Shown piece after piece: positions 28,093 through 37,962 of a stretch of DNA of 64,000 bases. A program made the translations under genes and the position numbers. The notes under the pieces were generated by a model, which was not told the origin of the DNA, did not search any database, and saw only the letters and a program-made list of their open reading frames with translations. The first letter of the stretch is position 1. Every line of letters begins with the position of its first letter. The DNA is from Candidatus Paracaedibacter acanthamoebae (GTDB taxonomy: Bacteria > Pseudomonadota > Alphaproteobacteria > Paracaedibacterales > Paracaedibacteraceae), in the NCBI RefSeq assembly GCF_000742835.1, contig NZ_CP008941.1:558001-622000 (forward strand), given 5' to 3'.

Positions 28093-29106
28093 ATGACAAC
28101 TAGACTTTCCCTGGATGTTATGGGGGGCGATAACGCCCCTCTAATAGTTATTGAAGGTGCGGCGCAAATTCTTGCCTCAGCACCGGACATAGAATTCCTT
28201 CTGTTTGGCGACAAGTCTATCATTCTTGATCATCTCCGGAATTTTCCTCTTCTTGAAAAAAGATCTCACATTCATCATTGTTCAGAAGTTGTGACGAATG
28301 ACACGAAGCCTGTCAATGCCATCAGAGGTTTAAAAGATTCAAGCATGCGTAAAGCCATTGAGGCTGTGGCTAATGGCCAAGCTGATGCTGTTGTTTCGGC
28401 AGGCAATACTGGTGCTTATATGGCTTTGTCTAAGATTATATTGCGGACTCTTGAAGGTATTGACCGTCCTGCAATTTCAGCCTTACTTCCCACCATTAAT
28501 GGATTGTGCATTGCCTTAGATATGGGTGCAAACCTTGAGTGTACCACAGAGAACCTGGTTCAGTTTGCCATCATGGGAGAAGTCATGGCGCAGCGCGTGC
28601 TCGACATAAAACATCCCAAAATTGGTCTATTAAATGTCGGTACAGAAGAAGTTAAAGGCCATGCAATTGTCCAGCAAGCCTCTATGTTATTAAAAGAAGT
28701 CCCAAGCATGAATTATATTGGTTTTATTGAAGGGGATGACGTTAATCACGGCATTGCCGATGTTATTGTAACCGATGGATTCACGGGCAATGTCGCTTTA
28801 AAAACCTTGGAGGGAGCAGCTCATTTTATCTTTGGGATAATCAAAGAGACAATGCGTTCATCACTCCTTGGCAAATTAAGTTACCTTGTGGGCCGATCTA
28901 CATTCAAGGATATTAAGTCTCGTCTAGATCCTCGTAAATACAATGGTGCGGTATTTTTAGGTTTACGGGGAATTGCTGTTAAAAGTCACGGTGGGGCTGA
29001 TGCTATTGCATTTGCCAACGCTATCAATGTCGCTTTCAATCTTGCCAAAGAGTCGCATAGCTTAAACTTTGGTGAAGAAATTGAAGCAAAAATCAAAGAA
29101 ATATAG
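28093..29106 (+). CDS. plsX: Phosphate acyltransferase PlsX
   Basis: PlsX turns acyl-ACP into acyl-phosphate for phospholipid synthesis at the inner membrane. The 337-aa protein has the family start LSLDVMGGDNAPLIVIEGA, the ADAVVSAGNTGAYMAL segment and the late VVTDGFTGNVALKTLEGA (here IVTDGFTGN). GGGAG precedes ATG 28093. It lies between rpmF and fabH in the usual alphaproteobacterial order. Confidence 0.96.
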   Translation: MTTRLSLDVMGGDNAPLIVIEGAAQILASAPDIEFLLFGDKSIILDHLRNFPLLEKRSHIHHCSEVVTNDTKPVNAIRGLKDSSMRKAIEAVANGQADAVVSAGNTGAYMALSKIILRTLEGIDRPAISALLPTINGLCIALDMGANLECTTENLVQFAIMGEVMAQRVLDIKHPKIGLLNVGTEEVKGHAIVQQASMLLKEVPSMNYIGFIEGDDVNHGIADVIVTDGFTGNVALKTLEGAAHFIFGIIKETMRSSLLGKLSYLVGRSTFKDIKSRLDPRKYNGAVFLGLRGIAVKSHGGADAIAFANAINVAFNLAKESHSLNFGEEIEAKIKEI

Positions 29107-29114
29107 GATACTCA

Positions 29115-30077
29115 ATGTCTCCCCATTCAATTATTGTCAGTACAGGTGGTTATCTACCTGAACGTGTGGTAACAAATGCAGATTTGGCACAGCAAATCTC
29201 AACCACAGATGAATGGATTACAACAAGAGTAGGCATCAAAGAACGGCGGTTTGTTGTTGAGGGTGAGATGACCTCTGATTTAGGGGCAAAGGCCTGCAAG
29301 GATGCCTTAAAAACAGCCAACATGGCTGCTGATGAAATTGACCTTATTGTCGTGGCCACTACAACAGCCGACCACACATTTCCTTCAACAGCAACTATTA
29401 TTCAACATAAAATCGGGGCGACCAAAGCTTTTGCCTTTGATGTTCAGGCAGTTTGTAGTGGTTTTCTGTATGCATTGTCTGTCGCTGACAGCATGATTAA
29501 ATCAGGCCAAGTAAAAACAGCCCTGGTGGTGGGTGCAGAAACCATGTCCCGTCTTGTTGATCCTCAAGATCGCAGTACGGCTGTTATTTTTGGTGACGGG
29601 GCAGGGGCAGTAATTTTAACAGCTGCTACTGAACAAGACGGGCGAGGCATCTTATCCACCCATTTATTCTCTGATGGTAGTTATAAGGACCTATTGTATG
29701 TTAAAGGTGGACCTGGCTCCGGCGAGTTTGGCTATATGTACATGGCTGGTCGTGAGATTTTTAAGCTTGCCGTTGAAAAACTGGGCGCCGCTATTCAGGA
29801 AGCATTAACCCATAATAACTTATCCAAGGAAGATATTGATTGGTTTGTACCGCATCAAGCGAACTATCGGATTATATCGTCCCTAGCAGACCATTTAAAG
29901 CTTCCTTCTGAAAAGGTTGTCATCACAATAGATACTCACGGCAATACATCGGCTGCTTCAATTCCACTGGCTTTGCACACAGCTGTAACAGATGGGCGCA
30001 TCAAAAAGGGCGACCTTTTAGTATTCGAAGCAATGGGTGGGGGATTAACCTGGGGATCAGCTTTAGTCCGCTGGTAA
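29115..30077 (+). CDS. fabH: Beta-ketoacyl-ACP synthase III
   Basis: FabH starts fatty-acid synthesis by condensing acetyl-CoA with malonyl-ACP. The catalytic triad is present: Cys ~113 in DVQAVCSGFLYAL, His in PHQANYRI and Asn in HGNTSAAS. The 320-aa length is standard. It starts 8 nt after plsX. IhfA, often next in alphaproteobacteria, is absent; no terminator hairpin is obvious before nhaA. Confidence 0.97.
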   Translation: MSPHSIIVSTGGYLPERVVTNADLAQQISTTDEWITTRVGIKERRFVVEGEMTSDLGAKACKDALKTANMAADEIDLIVVATTTADHTFPSTATIIQHKIGATKAFAFDVQAVCSGFLYALSVADSMIKSGQVKTALVVGAETMSRLVDPQDRSTAVIFGDGAGAVILTAATEQDGRGILSTHLFSDGSYKDLLYVKGGPGSGEFGYMYMAGREIFKLAVEKLGAAIQEALTHNNLSKEDIDWFVPHQANYRIISSLADHLKLPSEKVVITIDTHGNTSAASIPLALHTAVTDGRIKKGDLLVFEAMGGGLTWGSALVRW

Positions 30078-30202
30078 TCCATACCCCGTCTCATCCCACC
30101 CCCATCCTGAAAAGACATAAAAATTTGCATAAAATTTTTTATATCTCTTTGTCATTGTGATACCATTAGAAATATCAATTATTTATACTGTGGTATTTTG
30201 GG

Positions 30203-31378
30203 GTGAAAAAACGGATTGACTCCTTTATTAATCTAGAAGTTCTATCAGGAATTCTATTATTCATTAGCATGGTTTTAGCCTTATGGGTAAGCAACACTGA
30301 TCTCTATGATGAGTATCAAGCGCTTGCAAAACTCCCAATCGGGCTGTCGATTGGAAAGTTTACATTATCTAAATCTTTACTGAAATGGGTTAATGATGGC
30401 TTAATGGCCTTATTTTTTCTTATTTTAACGTTAGAAGCAAAATATCATTGCACAGAAGGGGACTATAGCTCTCTTAAATCCTTAAGATTACCTCTCATTT
30501 GCGCTATTGGTGGTGTTATCGTTCCTATTGCTATTTATTTGCTAATCGCAACGCCAAATGAAAATTTTATGAGGGGGTGGGCTGTCCCCATTGCAACGGA
30601 TACAGCTTTTATTTTAGCAATATTGGCCATCTTTATTCCGAATGTTGCTGCCTCAGTTCGCTTATTTGTGGTGGCCTTTTCAATTATAGATGATGTTATA
30701 GCCGTTTTAATTTTAGCATTGTTTTATACACCCTTCATCCAATTAGTTCCCTTACTCATTTCAATTATTTGCGTACTTGCTCTCGCTGTCCTAAATAAGA
30801 GTAATTTTGCCAAACTTTGGCCTTACAGTATGATAGGTATAATTTTATGGGTAGGGTTAACAGAAACGGGCATTCATGGCACCCTTGCAGGCGTTATTTT
30901 GGGAAGCTTTATTCCTGTACGCACACACCCTGAAGCCGAGGAATCTCAATCACCTTTAAAACGTCTAGAGCACCATTTACACCCTTTCGTAGCTCTCACT
31001 GTTTTGCCGCTCTTTGCGTTTCTCAATAGTGAAATTGCTTTTCATGAAATTTCTCTGGGTGATTTTTTTGCGCCCATTACGACAGGGATTTTGTTTGGAT
31101 TATTTATTGGTAAGCAACTTGGTGTGATGACGTTTGCTTATATTGGAGCAAAACTTAATCTATGCAAACTGCCTTTTAATATCAGCTGGAAAATGTTTTA
31201 TGGAATTTCAGTGCTTACAGGTATCGGCTTTACTTTTAGTTTGTTCATCGGCGTCTTATCTTTTGAGGATAATACCCATATTAATCAAATGAAATTAGGC
31301 GTGATGCTTGGATCTTTTCTCTCCGCCATCGTGGGTATTATTATTTTGAAATACGCCCGGTCCAATCCAGCGGCTTAA
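30203..31378 (+). CDS. nhaA: Na+/H+ antiporter NhaA
   Basis: NhaA expels sodium in exchange for protons at the inner membrane. The 391-aa protein begins with SFINLEVLSGILLFISMVLALWVSNT, carries PIATDTAFILAILAIF (the Thr/Asp of the assembly) and the paired aspartates in SIIDDVIAVLILALF that form the ion site. It starts at GTG 30203. Hydrophobic segments match the 12-helix fold. It appears monocistronic. Confidence 0.95.
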   Translation: MKKRIDSFINLEVLSGILLFISMVLALWVSNTDLYDEYQALAKLPIGLSIGKFTLSKSLLKWVNDGLMALFFLILTLEAKYHCTEGDYSSLKSLRLPLICAIGGVIVPIAIYLLIATPNENFMRGWAVPIATDTAFILAILAIFIPNVAASVRLFVVAFSIIDDVIAVLILALFYTPFIQLVPLLISIICVLALAVLNKSNFAKLWPYSMIGIILWVGLTETGIHGTLAGVILGSFIPVRTHPEAEESQSPLKRLEHHLHPFVALTVLPLFAFLNSEIAFHEISLGDFFAPITTGILFGLFIGKQLGVMTFAYIGAKLNLCKLPFNISWKMFYGISVLTGIGFTFSLFIGVLSFEDNTHINQMKLGVMLGSFLSAIVGIIILKYARSNPAA

Positions 31379-31400
31379 TCATCTATGGTTTAATCCCCCC

Positions 31401-32522
31401 TTAAGGGCCAAATTCTAAACGTTTTGCAACAATTTCTTGAGGTTTTTGCCCCCTCGGATCTTTTAGAGTATTGGTATAAGTTTCTATTTCAGCCACTAAC
31501 CGAGCGCGATCTTGTTTTTCAAGGCATGGAATAAGGGCTGCGGCAAGATTTTCAGGGGTGCACCGATCTTGAAGAAACTCTAAAATCACTTCTCTATCTG
31601 CCATAATATTCAAAACGGTTGCATATTTGACTTTCACAAATTGTCGGACAAGGAAGCAGGTGAGGGCAGAGGTTTTATAACCGATCACGCAGGGAACTTT
31701 GTTTAAGGCAAGCTCCATTGCCACCGTGCCGCTTGCCGCAAGTGCAGCCTGAGCTTCCTGAAAACAGGCAAATCGGTCTTGAGTGTCTGTCATGACCGTA
31801 ACGTTGAGATCATGATGGCTGCTAATTTTTTCAATTTTACTTGCAAGGTGGGGCAAAGTTGGAACGACTAGCTGTAAATTTGGATGGGTTTCTTTGAGAA
31901 TTTGGCATGTTTTTAAGAATACCTCATAAAGTTTATCAATTTCTTGGATCCTACTGCCGGGCAATAGCATAAAAATAGGCGCAGCAGATAAATTATAGCG
32001 TTCTCTGAGCGTTGGGTCTTTTTGATATACTCGAAAGGCGGCTGGATGACCAACAAATTCTGCATGAATTCCGTGAGATTGGAAATAGGGTGGCTCAAAA
32101 GGGAAAATACAATACACCTCATTATAGAGTTGTGCTAAAGTTTGAGCGCGCTTTTCTTTCCAGGCCCACACCGCGGGTGGAACATAATGACATAGCCGAC
32201 CTTTATAGCCCATTTTTCTTAACCGAGTTGCAAGCCGACTGTGAAAACTATAAGCATCAACGGTTAGAATAACATCGGGTTGTTCTTTAATAATAAAGTC
32301 TGCGGTTTCACGAATTCTCTTTAAGATAGTGAATAAGCGCGGAATGATCTCTAGAAAGCCCATAACGCTAAGCTCTTCCATGGGGAACAAGCTTTCCAGC
32401 TCCCGTTTCTGCATTTCTATACCACCAATGCCAATATAAGTGATTCCTTGTGGTAAATAATCCATAACCTCAGCAGCAATAATGTCGCCAGATGGTTCTG
32501 CTGCAGAAATAAAAACTTTCAT
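31401..32522 (-). CDS. lpxB: Lipid-A-disaccharide synthase
   Basis: LpxB joins UDP-diacylglucosamine and lipid X to make the lipid A disaccharide at the inner membrane. The 373-aa GT19 protein has the family N-terminus ISAAEPSGDIIAAEVM, FVGHPAAFRV and the nucleotide-binding LPGSRIQEI followed by AALAASGTVAMELAL. Its presence shows that the cell makes lipid A. It is separated from other lpx genes and is transcribed convergently with nhaA. Confidence 0.96.
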   Translation of the reverse strand: MKVFISAAEPSGDIIAAEVMDYLPQGITYIGIGGIEMQKRELESLFPMEELSVMGFLEIIPRLFTILKRIRETADFIIKEQPDVILTVDAYSFHSRLATRLRKMGYKGRLCHYVPPAVWAWKEKRAQTLAQLYNEVYCIFPFEPPYFQSHGIHAEFVGHPAAFRVYQKDPTLRERYNLSAAPIFMLLPGSRIQEIDKLYEVFLKTCQILKETHPNLQLVVPTLPHLASKIEKISSHHDLNVTVMTDTQDRFACFQEAQAALAASGTVAMELALNKVPCVIGYKTSALTCFLVRQFVKVKYATVLNIMADREVILEFLQDRCTPENLAAALIPCLEKQDRARLVAEIETYTNTLKDPRGQKPQEIVAKRLEFGP

Positions 32523-32727
32523 GGAATAAGCCTGTTTTCTTCAAATCTTTTTAGACAGCATACCTGGTATTCCGGTCAATAAAAAGGGCGGTAATGCATA
32601 CATTATAAATTTTTCTCTTTCATCTTTGTGTTATTTCCTTGATAATTGACAAAAAATAACTAAGTATATGATAACGCTGAGGTGTATGTATGCCATGAGC
32701 AGCGTTTAATTTTAATGAGTTTACTGT

Positions 32728-33948
32728 ATGAGTTTTTCTGAAATCGGGCTGACGCAAGAATTAGCCGACACTGTTGCTAAACTAGGATACGACGTACCAA
32801 CACCTATTCAAAGTCAAGCTATTCCCCTGGCTCTTCAAGGAAAAGATATTTTGGCCTGTGCCCAAACTGGAACAGGGAAGACTGCAGCTTTTCTCTTGCC
32901 CACAATTGAAACCCTTAAGCATTCAAGAGCACGGCATCGTATGCCTTCGGCTGTAATTTTGATTCCCACTCGGGAACTTGCAACCCAAGTTTATGATAAT
33001 TTTGTTAGCTATAGTGCCGGAACTGGTTTAAAAGCGATCTCCATTGTTGGGGGTGAGATTATTTCTATTCAAGAACGTATTTTAAAGCGGGGTGTTGATA
33101 TCCTGATTGCAACACCGGGACGCTTAATTGATTTATTTGAGCGCGGCAAATTGATTCTCACCAACATTAAAGTTGTTGTTATTGATGAAGCTGATCGTAT
33201 GCTCGATATGGGCTTTATGCCGGATGTAGATAAAATCTTAGCTTATATGCCTAAATTACGCCAAACATTGATGTTTAGTGCGACATTATCTCCAGAAGTT
33301 AAGCGGATTTCTCAGTCTTATCAGCTCCAGCCGTGTGAAATTAAAATTTCCAGATCAGCAAAAACAGCAGAAACCATTGAACAATCTATTGTTCGGTTGA
33401 ATGAGATGGAAAAGCGAATAGCTTTACGTAAAGTATTGAAAAGCAACCCTTCCATTGACCCAACCGTCGTTTTTTGTAACCGCAAAAAGGATGTCGATAT
33501 TTTAACAAAATCACTCCAGCGTCACAAATTTTCTGCCCAAGCGTTGCATGGCGATATGGATCAACGCTCAAGAAATGAAACCTTAGAGAACTTTAGAAAA
33601 GGTAACTATAGAATTTTGGTCACCACAGATGTAGCGGCCAGAGGTATCGATGTTTCAGGCATTACTTTGGTTGTGAACTTTGATGTTCCAATTCATGAGG
33701 AAGACTATGTTCATCGGATTGGTCGTACCGGTCGCGCCGGTAAAAATGGTAATGCTATTATGTTTGTGACAAAAACGGAAGATAAAAAGCTAAAACGTAT
33801 TGAATCGTTGATAAAGCATACCATTAAAGAAATCAAAATTGATCTCAATGTAGTTATGGAAGAGGATGAACCAACCGAAAAAGTCCTTGGTTTCGGCCGA
33901 ATCATTCCTCCCTTTATGCTGGTTGATCCTTTAAAATTTTTGGCTTAA
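32728..33948 (+). CDS. rhlE: DEAD-box RNA helicase (RhlE-like)
   Basis: This ATP-dependent RNA helicase acts in RNA turnover or ribosome assembly. Motifs run in order: Q-motif PTPIQSQAIPLAL, ACAQTGTGKTAAFLLP (I), PTRELATQV (Ia), ATPGRLIDL (Ib), VVIDEADRMLDMGF (II), MFSATLS (III), then HGDMDQRSR, TTDVAARGIDV and HRIGRTGRAG (V-VI). At 406 aa it has only a short C-terminal tail, lacking the basic extension of larger members. Its stop overlaps the convergent gene by 4 nt. Confidence 0.93.
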   Translation: MSFSEIGLTQELADTVAKLGYDVPTPIQSQAIPLALQGKDILACAQTGTGKTAAFLLPTIETLKHSRARHRMPSAVILIPTRELATQVYDNFVSYSAGTGLKAISIVGGEIISIQERILKRGVDILIATPGRLIDLFERGKLILTNIKVVVIDEADRMLDMGFMPDVDKILAYMPKLRQTLMFSATLSPEVKRISQSYQLQPCEIKISRSAKTAETIEQSIVRLNEMEKRIALRKVLKSNPSIDPTVVFCNRKKDVDILTKSLQRHKFSAQALHGDMDQRSRNETLENFRKGNYRILVTTDVAARGIDVSGITLVVNFDVPIHEEDYVHRIGRTGRAGKNGNAIMFVTKTEDKKLKRIESLIKHTIKEIKIDLNVVMEEDEPTEKVLGFGRIIPPFMLVDPLKFLA

Positions 33949-34688
33949 AAAATAATACAGCAATTACTCTTATCGGATGTTTTAATACTAACTTCTTTAT
34001 TCAAGCTGCATCCGACCAAAGGAATAAATTCTTTTTGCGAGAAATCCTTAGGGAGATAATTATCCTCAAGGCGCTCCTGGGTTAGATAATTAAGGTGAAT
34101 TAGAAAATGGGCAACTTCTTCCGAACAGAAAACAGAGTTAACACCAGCTTTCTTATTAGCTCTGACAACAGCTTTTAGCAATTCATCCAATTTTTTTTCA
34201 TAAGATAGCCCAATCCTATTATAAACATAGGGTTGGGTCATGCTCAGGTCATTGCGCATCGCATCGGTAAACTTAAACTGCCGGGTTGAGATTTTGCCTT
34301 CATATCCCTTAACAACATCTTCCCATAAACGAATCTGTACTTGCGGCAACACACCTTGATATAAAATCTCTTCAGCCGACCCCGTCGATTCATATGAGTA
34401 CTTTTGCTCTGCTTCATCAATTAAAACCATTCCCACATGCGACCATTTACTTTCCGTCACAATCTTAATGCCATAACTGAAAAGATCAGTCCCTGAAAAT
34501 AGAGCAATACCCCATAATTTTAACTTTTTGCCCTCAATCATTTCCTTTTGCTGAGCGACAAATTCCTCCTTTGAACTTTGAATATAATCCACTTGTTTGG
34601 CTTGAGATGGTAACACCTCAGTTATGGGAAGATCTTGGGCCCATAAATTACTTGATATTACCATGACGAACAATAAAGGTAACTTCAT
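33945..34688 (-). CDS. Exported permuted papain-like hydrolase (YiiX/YebB type)
   Basis: The 247-aa protein has a signal peptide (MKLPLLFVMVISSNLWA) and a circularly permuted NlpC/P60-like domain: His comes first in ESKWSHVGMVLID and Cys later in NSVFCSEEVAHFL. Such enzymes cleave amide or ester bonds in cell-wall peptides or lipids; related permuted papain folds include effectors. The last residues, KSNCCIIF, resemble a CaaX-type end (C-C-I-I-F is not exact), which is curious for an exported protein. It overlaps rhlE tail to tail. Confidence 0.75.
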   Translation of the reverse strand: MKLPLLFVMVISSNLWAQDLPITEVLPSQAKQVDYIQSSKEEFVAQQKEMIEGKKLKLWGIALFSGTDLFSYGIKIVTESKWSHVGMVLIDEAEQKYSYESTGSAEEILYQGVLPQVQIRLWEDVVKGYEGKISTRQFKFTDAMRNDLSMTQPYVYNRIGLSYEKKLDELLKAVVRANKKAGVNSVFCSEEVAHFLIHLNYLTQERLEDNYLPKDFSQKEFIPLVGCSLNKEVSIKTSDKSNCCIIF

Positions 34689-34850
34689 AACAATGCTTTC
34701 TCCTAGGTTGTAATAGAGTGCATCATACCGAAGGATTTATTAAATTAAGATAAATAGGATGAATATTTCTATTATTCCTCCTCAAATCTTTGGTTTATTA
34801 TGTTATCGATCTATATTTTTTAATGGCCCACCTATCAGGAGGAGGAAAAA

Positions 34851-35012
34851 ATGTTAAACTATGCGGTCATCTTTTTCATTATAGCAATGGTTGCAGGTGT
34901 TCTCGGATTCACCGGTATTGCAGGTGCAGCCGTCGATATTGCAAAAATATTGTTCCTAGTTTTTTTGGTTTTATTCGTGGTTTCCCTGGTTTTTGGCTAT
35001 CGAGCGAGATAA
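34851..35012 (+). CDS. DUF1328/YtjA-family small membrane protein
   Basis: The 53-aa protein is two transmembrane helices joined by a short turn: [20 protein letters not shown] and [18 protein letters not shown]. The middle [15 protein letters not shown] and the GYRAR end are typical of DUF1328. AGGAGGAGG precedes the ATG at 34851, a very strong ribosome site. These proteins are common stress-linked membrane peptides of unknown function. Confidence 0.88.
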   Translation: MLNYAVIFFIIAMVAGVLGFTGIAGAAVDIAKILFLVFLVLFVVSLVFGYRAR

Positions 35013-35142
35013 AAACCACAATTTTGCGATCAATATTTTGCTTAAATTTTTGGCTTAAAATTCCTGGTTTTTAACGCCTAATGAGTATATATTGTATAAT
35101 GCAAGTAATTGCATATTTTAAAATAGAAAGGAGTTGATTTTA

Positions 35143-35346
35143 GTGGAAGTTACAGTTCGTGAAAATAACGTGGATCAAGCTTTGCGTGTTCTAAAAAAGA
35201 AGATGCAACGTGAAGGCATTTATCGCGAGATGAAGATGCGCCGTCACTTTGAAAAGCCATCCATTAAAAAAGCACGTGAGAAAGCTGAAGCTGTCCGCCG
35301 TTTTCGCAAGTTAATGCGTAAACGTTTGGAACGCGAAGGCTATTAA
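35143..35346 (+). CDS. rpsU: 30S ribosomal protein S21
   Basis: S21 is a small basic subunit protein needed at translation initiation. From GTG 35143 the 67-aa product reads [20 protein letters not shown] and ends in a basic tail [14 protein letters not shown] prefer GTG 35143 to TTG 35134 because the AAAGGAG site (35127-35133) has proper spacing only to the former. A strong terminator follows 26 nt after the stop. Confidence 0.96.
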   Translation: MEVTVRENNVDQALRVLKKKMQREGIYREMKMRRHFEKPSIKKAREKAEAVRRFRKLMRKRLEREGY

Positions 35347-35372
35347 TTCTCAAGCTTTCAATAGAATTAACG

Positions 35373-35406
35373 AACAGGGCACCTTTATAGGTGTCCTGTT
35401 TATTTT
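35373..35406 (+). terminator. Rho-independent terminator after rpsU
   Basis: AACAGGGCACCT and AGGTGTCCTGTT form a near-perfect 12-bp stem around TTAT, followed by TATTTTAT. Confidence 0.85.
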
Positions 35407-35451
35407 ATCAGTAAAGAGTACTTCTCAAAAGTGTTAAGCTTGGAAGTAAGG

Positions 35452-35793
35452 CTAGTCTGCGTAATAATAATAGGGCCGTGATTCGCGACGCTCGACGTAA
35501 CGATCTTCAGGGTAGCCATCGCCCTCATAGCGTCTTTCGCGATAGCGGGGTTCATTATAATCTTTCTGATCCATAGATTTTCCAATCTCGGATCCTGCAA
35601 GCGCACCAATAACCCCACCAATACCGGCACCGACAATTCGCCCCGAACCACTACCAAATTGAGAACCAATCAAAGCCCCAGTTGCACCCCCCAAGAAAGT
35701 GCCACCTTGCTGCTTCGTAATACCCCCTGCTTGATTAGCGCACCCGGAAAGAAGTACTATTGCCAAAAAGGATGCTATTGTAATCTTTAACAT
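35452..35793 (-). CDS. 17-kDa-antigen-like glycine-zipper lipoprotein
   Basis: The 113-aa protein has a lipoprotein signal with lipobox LLSGC and a glycine-zipper region GGTFLGGATGALIGSQFGSGS followed by GAGIGGVIGALAGSEIG, as in Rickettsia 17-kDa antigen and related outer-membrane lipoproteins. The C-terminal part is rich in Arg, Tyr, Asp and Glu (RYRERRYEGDGYPEDRYVER). It probably sits in the outer membrane. A CCAGAGGTAATAATG-like leader precedes the start. Confidence 0.88.
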   Translation of the reverse strand: MLKITIASFLAIVLLSGCANQAGGITKQQGGTFLGGATGALIGSQFGSGSGRIVGAGIGGVIGALAGSEIGKSMDQKDYNEPRYRERRYEGDGYPEDRYVERRESRPYYYYAD

Positions 35794-35981
35794 TATTACC
35801 TCCAGAAGTTTTTCACTAAAAAATATAGGACATAAAGCTTAAATAACTATTAATCATCTAATTCTATCCCATCTGCTAGGCTAGCTTATGCAGAAGTATG
35901 TTAGATAACTTAACTCAATCCTTTCATTATTGTCATAATCACACTATATTTATAAAAAAGAATGTTTAGATTGAATTTAGA

Positions 35982-37631
35982 ATGACTCATATACCTGGAA
36001 AAAATGATTTTTGGTTTTTACCACTTGGGGGCTCCGGTGAAATCGGGATGAACCTAAACCTGTACGGCCATGATGGTCAATGGCTGATGGTGGATTTGGG
36101 GGTTACCTTTGGAGATCGCTTTGGTATTGACGTCATTACCCCTGATCCCGAATTTATCGTAACCCATCGCGAACATTTAGTTGGACTTGTTCTAACCCAT
36201 GCCCATGAAGACCATATTGGGGCGATTCCTTATTTATGGCCGTTATTAAGATGCCCTATTTATGCAACAAAATTTACGGCTGAAATTGTCCGTCAGAAAA
36301 TTAAAGAACTCCCCTGGAGCAAAGAAGTTAAAATCATTGAAGTACCCTTATCAGGGGAATTAAAGATTGGAAAATTCTTAGTCGAATATATTACGCTTAC
36401 CCATTCAATTCCCGAGCCAAATGCCTTAGCCATTGCCACACCACTGGGAACTGTGATGCATACAGGGGATTGGAAAATTGATCCCGCCCCCCTCGTCGGC
36501 GAAGCGACAGATACAGACCGTCTAATGGATTGGGGAGAGCAGGGGATTTTAGCCCTCGTTTGTGATTCCACCAATGTCTTTACAAAAGGAACCGCAGGAT
36601 CAGAAGAAACTGTGCGTGATGAATTATTCAAACAAATCGGCGCTCAAAAAGGCCGGCGCATCATTGTAGCTTGCTTTGCCTCAAATCTAGCGCGCGTCGA
36701 GACATCCATTCTGACGGCCAAAAGCCATGGTCGTAAGGTTTGCTTGGTTGGTCGATCGTTGCATAAAATGGTTGATGCCGCTCAGAAAGTTGGTTACCTA
36801 AAAGATATCCCACCATTTATTGATGAAGATACAGCAATGAAGTTGCCGCCCGAAGAGGTAATGATTATCAGTACAGGATCCCAAGGAGAACCGCGGGCTG
36901 CTCTATCACGAATAGCTGCTGATGCTCATCCCTTTATTAAATTAGACCATCGGGATGTTGTCTTCTTTTCATCCCGCGTTATTCCCGGTAATGAACGGTC
37001 AATAAACTTGCTACAAAATAATCTCACCCGCAAAGGTGTTGGTATTATTACGTCTCATGATGAAGATATTCACGTCTCAGGCCACCCAGCCAGGGATGAG
37101 CTTATGCAAATGTACGAATGGATCAAACCTAAAGTTTTAATCCCGGTCCATGGTGAATTGCGTCACATGACCGAGCACGCAAAACTAGGTCTTTCTTGCG
37201 GGATACCGAAGGCTGTTGTACCGGAAAATGGCTCGCTCATTCGACTGGATGAACATAATCCAACTATCATGGATTACGTGACTGCGGGGCGTCTAGGATA
37301 TGATGGTTCGCGCATGGTCCCTATGGTCAGTACCATGTTGAGCGAACGCGGGAAATTAGCTTCGAATGGTGCTATTTTTGTCAGTCTTGTTCTTGATAGA
37401 GAAGGGGGGTTAGAATGTGAGCCAACCCTCACTCTGTTGGGGTTAACCGTGGGTGGAGAAGAACAAGAACGTATGGAACGAGATATCCTGCGCTGTATTA
37501 AATCTTGCATTCATAACGGTTATCAAAATCTAGAAACGCTACAAGAGGAAATTCGAATTAATATTCGTCGTGCTACCAATAGTTGGATTGGTAAAAAAGC
37601 CCCGACAGAAATTCATATTATTCAAGTATAA
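35982..37631 (+). CDS. rnj: Ribonuclease J
   Basis: RNase J is a metallo-beta-lactamase/beta-CASP ribonuclease with endo- and 5'-3' exonuclease activity, typical of alphaproteobacteria. The zinc motif is THAHEDHIGAIPY; HTGDWKIDPAP and the beta-CASP motifs (DSTNVF, STGSQGEPRAAL, VSGHPARDELMQMYEW) follow. The 549-aa length is normal. It starts at ATG 35982 and ends at its own terminator. Confidence 0.95.
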   Translation: MTHIPGKNDFWFLPLGGSGEIGMNLNLYGHDGQWLMVDLGVTFGDRFGIDVITPDPEFIVTHREHLVGLVLTHAHEDHIGAIPYLWPLLRCPIYATKFTAEIVRQKIKELPWSKEVKIIEVPLSGELKIGKFLVEYITLTHSIPEPNALAIATPLGTVMHTGDWKIDPAPLVGEATDTDRLMDWGEQGILALVCDSTNVFTKGTAGSEETVRDELFKQIGAQKGRRIIVACFASNLARVETSILTAKSHGRKVCLVGRSLHKMVDAAQKVGYLKDIPPFIDEDTAMKLPPEEVMIISTGSQGEPRAALSRIAADAHPFIKLDHRDVVFFSSRVIPGNERSINLLQNNLTRKGVGIITSHDEDIHVSGHPARDELMQMYEWIKPKVLIPVHGELRHMTEHAKLGLSCGIPKAVVPENGSLIRLDEHNPTIMDYVTAGRLGYDGSRMVPMVSTMLSERGKLASNGAIFVSLVLDREGGLECEPTLTLLGLTVGGEEQERMERDILRCIKSCIHNGYQNLETLQEEIRINIRRATNSWIGKKAPTEIHIIQV

Positions 37632-37658
37632 GAAATCCTACACTTTTATCACAATTTT

Positions 37659-37690
37659 AAAAAGCTCCATTATTGGAGCTTTTTTATTTT
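37659..37690 (+). terminator. Rho-independent terminator after RNase J
   Basis: AAAAAGCTCCA and TGGAGCTTTTT pair around TTAT and are followed by more T-rich sequence. Confidence 0.88.
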
Positions 37691-37962
37691 ATTTCTGATT
37701 AAAAATTTAATATAAATCGTGGGTTGAAATTCACGTCCATTATGGTACTATGTATCCCTATTTACAAAACTAAAACAATTTCTTACATTTACAAATTATA
37801 AAAGGAATTCGTTAGTCTCGCTTATTGATAGAGACCATCAGTTTATGAAGTGTTTAGGCAGAAATATTGCTAAAACTTAGAATTGACACGAGAAATGTAA
37901 GGTCAAAATATTTGTATATCAGCAGCAAATGGGATGTTTAACTGTTTTAAGGAAAGTATAAC
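37691..37962. other. Intergenic region before the histidine kinase
   Basis: With the terminator this makes a 331-base gap. I see no gene. AAGGAAAG at about 37950 is the ribosome site of the kinase; a promoter probably lies upstream but no clear -35/-10 pair can be assigned. Confidence 0.5.

Noticed and set aside
34640-34688. Lipoprotein signal for the YiiX-like protein
   Set aside because: The signal peptide ends in SSNLWAQD without a cysteine at the cleavage position.
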